DNA of 64,000 nucleotides from Allium sativum (lineage: Eukaryota > Streptophyta > Magnoliopsida > Asparagales > Amaryllidaceae), in NCBI GenBank assembly GCA_030737875.1, contig CM060910.1, positions 631,209,303-631,273,302 on the forward strand, written 5' to 3'. The first letter of the stretch is position 1; every line of letters begins with the position of its first letter. The position numbers and the translations under genes are program-made. Below the pieces are notes generated by a model, which saw only the letters and a program-made list of their open reading frames with translations, was not told where the DNA came from and did no database searches. Shown here piece by piece: positions 1-9,689 of the stretch.

Positions 1-500
1 ATTTAATTATGTAAAATTTAGGTATGAAATTTGGAATGACATAAATTTACATTTAATTATGTAAAACCAAAGTAGGAATTGGTGTTAACATTAAATTTAC
101 ATTTAATTATGTAAAATTTAGGTATGAAATTTGGAATGAAATAAATTTACATTTAATTATGTAAAACCAAAGTAGGAATTGGTGTTAACATTAAATTTAC
201 ATTTAATTATGTAAAATTTAGGTATGAAATTTGGAATGACATAAATTTACATTTAATTATGTAAAACCAAAGTAGGAATTGGTGTTAACATTAAATTTAC
301 ATTTAATTATGTAAAATTTAGGTATGAAATTTGGAATGACATAAATTTACATTTAATTATGTAAAACCAAAGTAGGAATTGGTGTTAACATTAAATTTAC
401 ATTTAATTATGTAAAATTTAGGTATGAAATTTGGAATGACATAAATTTACATTTAATTATGTAAAACCAAAGTAGGAATTTGTGTTAACATGAAATTTAC
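1..500 (+). repeat. Higher-order satellite, five 100-bp units of two 50-bp halves
   Basis: The period is exactly 100 bp (units start at 1, 101, 201, 301 and 401). Each unit is made of two diverged 50-bp halves that both start ATTTAATTATGTAAAA. The 100-bp copies are nearly identical; one visible change is GAAATAAA for GACATAAA at about 140. The last half-unit (from 480) begins to diverge. Each half keeps an inverted repeat around ACAT-TTAATT-ATGT. The array probably continues left of the window. Confidence 0.97.
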
Positions 501-2490
501 ATTGAATTATGTAAAATTAAAGTGATGAGAAATTAACATTTTGTTTAATGTTAAATATAAGGAATTTACATGGTATGAGAAAGTAACATTATTTTTAAAT
601 GTTAATAATAAGAAACTACACCGCATGAGCAATTAACATTATTTTTAATGTTAATTAAATAGTAATTTCACCGCATGTGTAAATTAACATTTTTAATGTT
701 AAAGATAACACCGTATGATGTAATTACCATTTTTAATGTTAATATAATAAAACTTTAACCGTAGGATGTTATTAATATTTTTAATGTTAATATAAAAGTA
801 TTTACAACGTATGATAAATTAACATTTTTGTGTCAATGTTAAAAATAAGTATTCACATCGAATGAAAATTAACAATTTTGTTAATGGTAATAATAAGAAT
901 TTACGTTGTATGAGTAATTAATAATATTTTTGATGTTAAAAATAAGTAGTTTACAATGCATGAAAAATGGACATTTTTAATGTCAATTAAATAGTAATTT
1001 TACCGTAGGATGAAATGGACATTTTTAATGTAAATTAACTAGAAATTTCAACCGTTGGATTTAGTTAACATTATTTATAATGTTAATGTAAAGAAAATTT
1101 AACCATATGATAAAATTAACTTTATTTTTAATGTTAATGATGCGTAATTTAAACGTATGATAAGATTAACATTATATTTAATGTTTAATAAAAAGAATTT
1201 ACACCGTAGGATGATTAACATTATATTTAATGTTTAATAAAAAGAATTTACATCGTAGGATGATTAACACTATTTTTAATGTTAATAAAAAGAATTTACA
1301 CCGTAGGATGATTAACACTATTTTTAATGTTTAATAAAAAGAATTTACATTGTAGGATGATTAACACTATTTTTAATGTTAATAATAAGAATTTACACCG
1401 TATGATGATTAACATTATTTTTAATGTTAAATAAAAAGAATTTACATCGTAGGATGATTAACATTATTTTTAATGTTAAAGTAAAAGAATTTCACCGTAG
1501 AAGGATTTAACATTATTTTTAATGTTTAAATAAAAGAATTTCACTATAGGGTAATTAACATTATTTATAATGTTAGTATATAAGGAATTTGACCGTAAGA
1601 TGAATTAACATTGTTTTTAATGTTAATATATAGTGAATTCCACCGTAGTATGAATTAACATTATATTTTGTTTATGTTAAAATAAAGGAAATTCAACCGT
1701 AGGTTGAATTAACATAATTTTAATGTTAAATTAAAGAGTAACTTAACCGTAGGATTGAGCTACATTATTTTTAATATAAAGTAATTTAACATAGGATGAG
1801 ATTACATTATTTTTAATGTTAATAAAGGATAATTTAACCATAGGGTTAATATACATTTATTTTTAATGTTAATATTAAGAGAATTACTTCGTAGGATAAA
1901 ATTTACATTGTTTTATAATGTTAACATAAAAGAGAATTGACCATAGGAATGTTACATTTTTTTTTGAAATTAAGAAGGAATAACACCATAGGGTGAGTTA
2001 ACATTATTTTTAATGTTAATAAAGGGTAATTTAACCATAGGATAAGTCAACATTATCTTTAATGTTAAAATTAAGAAAATATGCATCGTAGGATGAGTTA
2101 ACATTATTCTAAATGTTAATATAAAAAGTGTATATACCATAGGGAAAAATTTACATTATTTTAATGTTAAAATAAAGGAATTCCACCGTAGGATGAGTTT
2201 ACATTTTATTCAATGTAAATAGGTAAGAATGCGACATGTAAATGCAAGTTTACATTTTATTCAATGTAAATAAGTAAGAATGTGACATGTAATTTCAAGT
2301 TTGCATTTTATTAAATGTAAAGAAAACAAGGATGCAATATGTAATGAAAGTTTACATTTCATTCAATGTAAATAGGTAGGAATGTGACATGTAATTTCAA
2401 GTTTGCATTTTATTAAATGTAAAGAAAACAAGAATGCGATATGTAATGAAAGTTTACATTTTAATTCAATGTAAATAAAAATATGATTTT
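501..2490 (+). repeat. Degenerate array of about 50-bp hairpin units
   Basis: About forty units of roughly 48-61 bp continue from the higher-order satellite. Each has a dyad of the form ACATT-(3 to 8 nt)-AATGT, for example TTAACATT-ATTTTT-AATGTTAA, followed by a spacer resembling AATTTACACCGTAGGATG. At 1190-1450 the units are 48-49 bp and quite uniform. At 2190-2480 the arms become TTTACATT / AATGTAAA and the spacer changes to a GACATGTAA type. No long open frame exists. Confidence 0.93.
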
Positions 2491-2639
2491 GAGAATGCGT
2501 CGTTAAATAAGAAGTTTGACTATTTTAAATAATTAAAATAGAATGAATTGTTAATAAAAATAATTATTAACAAATAAGAAGGATTTTCAAAAAATATATA
2601 TATATATGTATATGTATACGAGGATTGTTTGGGAAGTCC
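2491..2639 (+). other. AT-rich junction between the array and the conserved LTR module
   Basis: AT-rich sequence with an (AT)n run near 2597-2620 and no gene. It joins the hairpin array to the conserved module of LTR A' and shows no clear similarity to LTR A at the matching place. Confidence 0.6.
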
Positions 2640-4258
2640 GAGATATTCTCATCCCAAATTAATCCAGCGGCGTTAAAGATCGAAGTAAGAAGACGACGTA
2701 TGAAGACCGTAAATCTTCCCTCGTATGGACAGCGATCGAGATCCTGAATTGACTTGCTACCAATTCATGGGTCAAGGTCATTGCCCAGACGTACGTGTTG
2801 GTTTCACGGATTTGACTTTCGTTCAGACCCAGAGCATAAGTTTAAATGGATGGTGTGTCTGACATCGTACTTCGTTATATATCATATGGTTGATTTTCTG
2901 TTAATATATAAATATTGGTGGTGGAGAATTTATTCTCTACTTAACACCCATTTATGTATTGATGGAGAAGCAATGGTATGGCATGGAGTGACAGTGTGGC
3001 ATACTAAGATGCAATGATCAAGGTTTCTTGTTGAAAAGCAGAACCTTGTGGTGACGATCAAAGCACTGCTTGAATAAGCAGAGCTTTGTGTATTACGTAG
3101 CCTCACGAGCCTCACAAACCGGTAGAGTCTAAAACGGGCGAAGGGAACGCAGGGAAAGCAGCACGTTTCTTTCTAGCTAGAAGTAGTGTCAGGGACCTCC
3201 CAGCGCTGATACTTTACTTATGTGGATGATGGAATGTGGCGCGCCTCGGATAGGTCCTATAGGACCGGGGAACGTGTGCTTAGGAGTTGCCAATCCGCTA
3301 AGCTGTATTTGCGGACCGGCCCTGCCATTTCCAAGGGTTCTCCGCGGGGAATCCTAAGGCACTAGCTAGAGTGTCTCGAATCGGTAAGGAGCTCCGCTCT
3401 AGCCTTGACTCATGATGGAAACCAAAATCCAATTACGAACCGACGAATTTGATTGTATTACTAGTACGAAGGCATAGTATATGGTACCTATGCTTCCTAG
3501 GATTAATACATTTACTTTGAAATGCTTTCATATACACTAATAATAATATTAGATGCGTATTTGCCGTATTTAGCATGTTTAATCGTCATAAGGTAAAATC
3601 CTATCCTCTGGTGTGCGTTGCATTGTGTGATGGGACTTGGGTCTTATGGTGATTCCATTTTTCCAAAAGCATTGCGTTGTTTACGACGTATTTAATTATT
3701 TGTTATGACACGTTTATGCACGGTAATTCATTAGAGTAAACCCGTTCAGCATTAGCGGCGTGGTCTTTGGATTTTCCCTATTAATAGTGATTTATTAGTT
3801 AAGAATTCTCACACCAGTCCCACAACTGACGCATAGTTTGTTTCACCTTTTTGCAAACTTGGGTGCCCTCTTTTCCACACGGGCAGCCAAGTAGACAGGT
3901 TCATTCTTTGCTTGGAGTCTTTTCTTTGGAGCTGCTTATTCTCTCTCTTGGATTTGCTTTTGTGGAGAGGTGATGACTTGGAGCTTGAAGACATTTATCT
4001 TTTGTTTCTATGGCATCTTTTCTTTTCTTTTTAGACATCAAACTTATTTCTTTTCTGCAAAACTTGTTGTAATAGCTTAGTTTTTGTGACTGTGGATTTT
4101 CTGTGATTGATGACATTATATTTTTCCGCTGCTATAATGTTATTACTCTATGAATTTCCTTTGCTATATTGTATCTGTGTTCTGTTTTATTGTATTTATG
4201 TTGTATTCCAAAAATGATTACTCCTGCTTTCATTCCGTGGAAGTTTGGGGTCATCACA
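2640..4258 (+). repeat. Conserved LTR 3' module, copy 1 (in LTR A')
   Basis: Non-coding block of about 1.6 kb present in six copies in this window. Recognisable blocks, in order: GAAGACGACG near the left end; a CGTTCAGACCCAGA block; AAGATGCAATGATCAAGG; GCCTCACA; TTTCTTTCTAGCTAG; GGACCGGCCCT; GTGTCTCGAATCGG; GCGTTGCATTGTGTGATGGG; CACCAGTCCCA; and the terminal GGGGTCATCACA. This is the most diverged copy. The order and spacing match the copies at 9690, 14632, 22200, 42883 and 49591/60064. Confidence 0.85.
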
Positions 4259-4455
4259 GTTAACGTCTCCAGACATGCTGAAACAGAAAGGGGAAAATTC
4301 AAAACGAAGGATAGAGAAGGATCGAAAGGGCACATGGCTTTGGGGGATTTTGTCTTTTTATAAATATAACACTTTTTTTTCTAAAAAAAATGCTTCTTTA
4401 AACTTTCTTTTTGAAAACAATTTTCAAAAACTTTTATCCTGTCTGGTAAACCTAT
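4259..4455 (-). pseudogene. Element D leader and possible gag start, cut by LTR A'
   Basis: On the minus strand this follows D's PBS. It is AT-rich and ends with a pyrimidine tract and CAG (boundary at 4278), directly before an ATG at 4276-4274 that starts Met-Ser-Gly-Asp-Val-Asn. The frame is then cut by LTR A' at 4258. I infer a 3' splice site next to a gag start; only six codons survive, so the protein cannot be identified. Confidence 0.4.
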
Positions 4456-4467
4456 GCTCTGATACCA
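4456..4467 (-). other. Primer-binding site of element D (initiator-Met tRNA)
   Basis: The minus strand reads TGGTATCAGAGC directly after the LTR end TTTCACA, with no spacer. This is the standard complement to the 3' end of plant initiator-Met tRNA used by many plant LTR elements. It fixes D's orientation as minus. Confidence 0.92.
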
Positions 4468-5579
4468 TGTGAAACACCCCACCTCCATTAAGGTCACTCA
4501 CAAAGGGAATGCCTTAACTTTGGTGGAGGTTTATAAGTAAAAGCCACAGATGAACTCAAGACAGATATAAATACACATATTTTAAACAGCGGAAACCAAA
4601 CAAACTTTTATTTCATCAATACGTGTATCAAACAAAGATTTCCATGATTGTCTCAAAATACTTTCAACATTACAACCTCATAACTGCCTTGATTATTAAA
4701 GAAGCATGAAAACATAAATAAAGTGACAAAAATCCCCATAGTGATATCCAAAGCCATTATCCGAGCAAGAAAGATCCAAATCATACATCTACGTTCTTGG
4801 TGCTTGTAAAGAGCCTGACTGAGTTGAGCTGTTTCCTCCCTGTGGACCTGGAGGGGGGGGGGGACGAAAGAAAAGAAGACGAAAAGAAAACAGGGTCAGA
4901 CATAAAGCCTGAGTAAATCTAGTAACTCTTCAATATGTGAACAAAAAAAGGACATGATGGATATAAACTAAAAATAGGAAAGTGTCACAGGCTAAGGAAG
5001 TGTCGAATGTACTATCACACCCATACTATATCTCTGCACCTACTCGAGTTTATTCTAACTGGCACCCCATGGTGAGGGTGAAGTGATCCCCATTCTTATT
5101 AAAGATCGGCTCCTACTCGCGTTAACGTGTGTCATACGGCCCTCAAGAATTGTAGATACCTATGCTGGTCCCACCATAGGGTGTATCAAGACCCATGATG
5201 GCGGCCCCGACACAAAACTAGAAGACATAGGTTATACTACTGGTGTCCCCAGTGCCCTGGTTGTCTGCTCCGGAGTGTGTGCACGCCCGCACCCCGTTAG
5301 ACCTGCACTGTGCACCCACCGTCGTCGTTTGACTACTTACAATCAGCCTAGTAATCGTGCCCCACCCTGCCTAATTTCAGGGTACCGTTGATACCTAACT
5401 TTGGGTTACTGCTGAAACGGGTCCCTCGTTACCAGGATTTTCTAGTCAAACATGTTAAGTGGTTAAGTGACTGTATTTACCTAACCCCACCCATCAATTC
5501 TTGTTAACATGTTGAATTTGGTTAAGTGTTATAGTTGACTTAACCCTACCATCTGTCCTTAGCCTCTTAGGAGCACCAG

Positions 5580-5783
5580 ACCACTCACATTAGACAGGTA
5601 TTGCTACGGTTACTGGATATGCCGGTCGGTTCCGGGCAGGTTTACACCGTAGCTCAGTCTAACCTCGAGTCCTTATTGGGCTCAATGCTTAACCACCCAC
5701 ATTGGATAGGTATTGTTGTGACTACTGGACAGCCGGGCGGGTCTGGGTAGGTTTACATCACAACTCAATCCAACCTCGGGTTA
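5580..5783 (-). repeat. 112-bp tandem duplication in D LTR
   Basis: Two diverged copies starting at 5580 and 5692. Both contain ACCACYCACATT near the start and AGGTTTACA followed by AACCTCG near the end, with a GC-rich centre. Confidence 0.8.
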
Positions 5784-6424
5784 AGCATATCATGTTTTCT
5801 AAATTTACATATTTGTCTTTATTACTGAATATATGTAAATTTGTCAACAATTAAATGTTATGGCCCACATTCCAAGTTTAACATTTTTGGTATAAGAATT
5901 TATATCATTTAAATGCCACCAATTTTTGGCATGTGACAAACATGCCAATTCAATATATTTTTATGTCAAGTTTTCAAATATTCCCAACGTTCCCCCGTTT
6001 AAACATTAGGCTAACAAATCTTAGCCTAATATTTGTTCGCCTAGTTTTTAACATATAATATTAGGCTAAAAACTTAGCCTAATTTAGCGCACACAAATAA
6101 GCATAAGGGAATTCATAAACGTAAACGAGACATAGGTGTAAACTTGGCATTTTTGGCATAATCAATATGAACATGTAATACATAAAGGTGTGTGGCACAT
6201 GAACTTGCAATTTGGCGATTCAACTAACATATAACATGGATCATGTGAACTTGCATTCAAATCAAAGTATGACTAAGTAGGTGACATATGAAATGGCATA
6301 GTTTAGGCAAATACAATCTTGTGTTTTAAACATGTTTAATTTGGCACAAAGTCAAACACAAGACTAGCATGATGTATGTTCACCAAAATGTACAATTTTA
6401 ACATCTAATCATATAGCCTATGAA

Positions 6425-6620
6425 CTTGCATAGTTTATGAAACATAGATTCAATTATACTTGCAAATAGACAAAATCTTGCATAGTTTATGAAACATAGA
6501 TCCAATTATACTTGTAAATAAACAAAATCTTGCATAGTTTATGAAACATAGATCTAATTATACTTGATGAAACATAGGTCCAATTATACTTGCAAATGAA
6601 CTTGCATAGTTTATAACATG
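6425..6620 (-). repeat. 52-bp tandem repeat in D LTR
   Basis: CTTGCATAGTTTATGAAAC starts at 6425, 6477 and 6529, a period of 52 bp, followed by shortened copies to about 6620. The spacer is an AATTATACTTGCAAAT type. Confidence 0.88.
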
Positions 6621-6869
6621 TTTACATAAATTCGAACTTAGACATAGTCCATGCCATCGCCATATACATAAAATGACCAAATTCTAATTTTCGCCACAAC
6701 CTTGCAAGTACAATCGTTCAATAGGCTTGCATCAATCAATTTTATGCCACAAACATCAATACATAAGTCATGATAGAACCATCACAATACATAGAATAAT
6801 AACACAATTCTATTTTCATATACATCGAATCACATCATAGTTTTCGTTCATATTCTGAAAGGTTACTAT

Positions 6870-6875
6870 ACTTAC
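6870..6875 (-). other. Candidate 5' splice site in D leader
   Basis: The minus strand reads GTAAGTATAG about 230 bp downstream of the predicted transcription start, a near-ideal plant donor. With the candidate acceptor at 4278 it would remove the rest of the LTR and the PBS from a gag mRNA. Predicted only. Confidence 0.35.
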
Positions 6876-7099
6876 AACGTGTGATGAATTCTTGTTTTCT
6901 GATTTCTGTTATTCTGATTTGGAGATGCTCTCCTTTGGGTAGCAAAGTTGCGTTGAATGATTTGATTAAGCTTTGATCTTCTTTTAATTTGATTCGTCTC
7001 TTAGGCTTGTTGGCTTGTCTCTAGGGTTTCTAATTGACGGCCATTCCTGGTTCCTTTCCAGCAGCATGACGGCTATTGTATTCTATTATTTGTGTGAGT

Positions 7100-7127
7100 T
7101 TAGGGTTAGGTTTGAGTAGTATTTATA
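7100..7127 (-). promoter_or_regulatory. TATA box and telo-box promoter of D LTR
   Basis: The minus strand reads TATAAATA (7127-7120), then CTCAAACC and TAACCCTAA about 12 bp further on. TATA followed by an AACCCTAA element is a common plant promoter layout. It puts the U3/R border near 7100. Confidence 0.6.
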
Positions 7128-7300
7128 GAATTTTAAATTGTTTTGAGCCGTCGGATGAAGATAGGAGGAATCTAGACCATACAAAGTTCAAAGAGCCACT
7201 CAAAAGGTGACACGTAAGCCCTAGTGACTCAGCCAAGCATCAGAATTCGACCAGACCCTGACCAGGCCAACCAGGACCTGACCAGCAGGTCATTCTGACC

Positions 7301-7398
7301 TGGGCGCACTTGGCAGGTGCGCCAGGCCAAAAATGTACTGGCGCACTTCCCAAGTGCGCCAGTTCATTTCTGTTCTGGCGCACTTCCCAAGTGCGCCA
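7301..7398 (-). repeat. Three GC-rich hairpins in tandem
   Basis: TGGCGCACTT-CCC-AAGTGCGCCA occurs at 7339-7361 and 7376-7398 as perfect 10-bp stems with a 3-nt loop. A diverged version is at 7301-7324. They lie in the U3 part of the D LTR, upstream of its TATA box. Confidence 0.92.
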
Positions 7399-7611
7399 GT
7401 GCATTCTGACCCGTTTTCTGGTTTTTCGCCCAACTTTGTTCGTCCATATCTTCTTCATACTATATCCGTTTTACGTAAACTTGGACTCTATCTCAAGCAG
7501 AATTCCGAGACGAACGCAATGGCGTAACCCATTTCCCTTGATTTCATCATTTATAATTAATTATACTTTAATTCGTGAAGCTTAACGTTATAGAATTCAC
7601 GGGGTGTTACA

Positions 7612-7808
7612 CGCTCTAGTGGATAACCATGGAGGCATGGCGATTGACGTGCTAATGATTCAGTCCATCGTCATCTACAACTTCGGATTCGAGGATTCAA
7701 CGAGGTTTAGGTAAGATTTAATTTTGATTTACTAATAATCGCAAGATCCAGTTATAAATAGATCTAATTTATAATTCTAGGGTTTTGGTTATTATCCTGA
7801 AACCCAAC
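7612..7808 (+). mobile_element. Copia 5' LTR, right end fragment
   Basis: Near-identical to 32871-33069 of the copia 3' LTR, from CGCTCTAGTGGATAACC to GAAACCCAAC. The left part of this LTR was separated by D at 7611; the last bases were separated by solo LTR A and resume at 11339. Copia is the host of these insertions. Confidence 0.9.
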
Positions 7809-7916
7809 TGTGACGACCCGGAAAATCCGAACCAATTTAAAAGTTTTATTTTAAATTATTTGGTGGAAAAATGTGGCAGAAATTAAAAATTCCATTTTTA
7901 AATAATATTAAAGCCA

Positions 7917-8210
7917 GTGAAAATAGTCAATTTTCAAACGATCTCTGTATTCGACGAAACCACTTTCATTGGAACCGGAATGTCATATTATCGCTAGGTT
8001 TCAATTTTTAGAATTTTTCGAATTAATATGTGAGCGTGGCGAAGGAAAATGTGTTTGGTCGATTATAGTCAAATTTAATCGACTGAAAAATAGCCATTTT
8101 TCAAACAGTGTCAGAATTCGACGAAATTAATTTTGTTAGGACCGTATCGTCATAACATAGACAAATATATTTTTTCTGGATTTTTCTGAGTCCGTTTGTG
8201 GCCTCGGTGA
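7917..8210 (+). repeat. Duplicated start module of LTR A
   Basis: Two diverged copies of about 170 bp, each built around TTTTCAAAC, a TTCGACGAAA core and a GGAMCG word. The same pair appears in B (28120-28405, minus) and C (48525-48760, minus), and part of it in E (about 36450-36545). Confidence 0.75.
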
Positions 8211-8414
8211 ATTTATTTATGCAGACGAATTAAATTAATAAAGGAATTAAATATTAAATTAAATAATACAGGCCACAGACAGCCGTTTGGGCTGACGGGA
8301 CCTGTCCCATTGGGTTTGGAATATGGGCTATTGGCTAGGATCAACTTTGTTTAGACTGGAATCAGCACGGTTTGAAAGATTTGGATTTATTTGCAAAGAT
8401 ACACTAAAATACAA

Positions 8415-8438
8415 TATAAAAATAGGACAAAACCCTAA
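8415..8438 (+). promoter_or_regulatory. TATA box and telo-box promoter of LTR A
   Basis: TATAAAAATA at 8415-8424 is followed by AAACCCTAA at 8430-8438, then a CT-rich stretch and GCCGCCG. This resembles promoters of host translation-related genes and puts the predicted transcript start near 8440. Most of the LTR would then be transcribed leader. Confidence 0.6.
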
Positions 8439-8589
8439 TATACTTCATCTTCTTCTACAGCCGCCGTATCCCTCTAGATCAATGGTTGTTCTTGTTCGAA
8501 TTTGAATCCCTAATTCCTCCCAACTTGTATTGAATTTAATCTTGGATCCTAAGCAAAAATCCTAGAGCACTTCACCATCTCTGATTTGA

Positions 8590-8830
8590 TACGGATTTGA
8601 TCAGCTCCAGGGGCGTGTACCTCGAGAACTGGGATCACCAACCGCCGCCGCTCGCGTCAGGTTCCTCCCCCCAGGCCCAGTTCGAGTTCGTCGTACAGGG
8701 TACCTTCGGGTGTGGATTTCCAAGCCCGAGAGCGTGGCGAAGTCGGATCGGGTCCAAGCCTATCGTACAACATGCGATTTCGAACCCTAGAGTTGAACTG
8801 TGTCTTGAATCCTATTGGCCTAAGTTTTAC
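8590..8830 (+). other. GC-rich cassette in LTR A
   Basis: GC-rich, CpG-containing stretch in an otherwise AT-rich LTR, just downstream of the predicted transcript start. It has a short open frame (8597-8869) that I do not recognise. B, C and E have GC-rich stretches in equivalent places with no obvious sequence similarity to this one. Confidence 0.6.
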
Positions 8831-9689
8831 AGTAGGGATGAAAGGTTATTTACTCTATTAATTTATTAATTAATTTATTTAAATTATTTTAAAACTTCAA
8901 TTTATCATATCTGACTCATTTCAATTCGAAATTCGATGATTTCAGCGACGTTGTAATCGTGACTCTGAGATCTACGCATATAGACTGACTGGAGTTGATT
9001 CTGAACAGTTTGAAATTTGGCCAAAAATCGTCAATGACTGTGAGATTCTGAATTTAAATAATTAAATAATTTATTTTAAGTTCTATTCGATCAGTTGAAT
9101 CATTGTATATTATTCTGATTTGTTCTGTGGTGATTGTTGTATTGTTGAATTTTATTCGTTGTGATGTCATGTCTATTTGATATAAAATGATACATTGTTG
9201 AAACTACCATTTTTGTCGCACTAGAATTGGCGGATGAAAATATTTCTTTCATAGAATAAAAGGAATGGATTTTAATAAAGGAAATCGCTCAAATGGTTTA
9301 TATATTATATAAATATAAAATATAAAATAAACGAAACGAGCGCGGCAGTTCGCGTATCGACAATCGTAACTTCAAACGAATATATAGAAAGATCAGACCG
9401 TTGGATTTTCCCAAAACTGGAACCGTTAGGACCGCTTTGGGAAGAGCTTTCCAACATATAAATTTCATCAAAATCCTACGGTTAGATTTTAAGATATGTG
9501 TAAATCAAATTTTGGAAAAAGCAGCGCCAGCGCCACCCATTGACCCGAAACGTCGTTTATATATTTCGAGCTATTTTTAATAAATAAAAATAGCGATAAA
9601 TAGGTATAAATATATATGAAATGTTTTTAACTATAATTATGCGACAATTATTTGAAAAGGCCGAATTTAACTCATTTCAGATAATTGAA

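Larger units (their letters stand above)
1..4258 (+). mobile_element. Giant LTR A' (3' part; left end outside window)
   Basis: The sequence ends at 4258 with GGGGTCATCACA, the same end as LTR A at 11338. From about 2640 to 4258 it aligns by eye along its length with 9690-11338, including a TTTCTTTCTAGCTAG block and a GAGTGTCTCGAATCGG block (3369). No LTR start of the TGTRACRACCC type is visible between 1 and 2640, so I infer that the tandem array at 1-2490 lies inside the LTR and that the LTR starts left of the window. This fits B and C, whose LTRs also hold tandem arrays. It interrupts the leader or gag start of element D; the right flank GTTAA (4259-4263) would be its TSD. A separate satellite abutting a truncated LTR is the alternative. 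Confidence 0.7.
4468..7611 (-). mobile_element. Element D, 5' LTR (3,144 bp)
   Basis: On the minus strand the LTR begins TGTAACACCCCGTGAATTC (from 7611) and ends GGTGTTTCACA (at 4468), followed by the PBS. The TGTAACACCCCG start is typical of Tekay/Del chromoviruses. It holds a 112-bp duplication, a 52-bp tandem repeat, three GC-rich hairpins, and a TATA/telo-box promoter. It interrupts the copia 5' LTR at CGCTCTAG. The right flank CGCTC is the expected TSD, but its partner lies outside the window. Short frames inside (for example 5083-5391 and 7310-7585) match nothing I recognise. Confidence 0.88.

Noticed and set aside
1..2490. Possible CRISPR-like array
   Set aside because: There is no constant repeat with unique spacers; the whole 50-bp unit repeats and drifts, and the context is plant retrotransposons.
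5083..5391. 102-codon frame in the D LTR
   Set aside because: It lies opposite to the LTR's transcription and has no recognisable domain.
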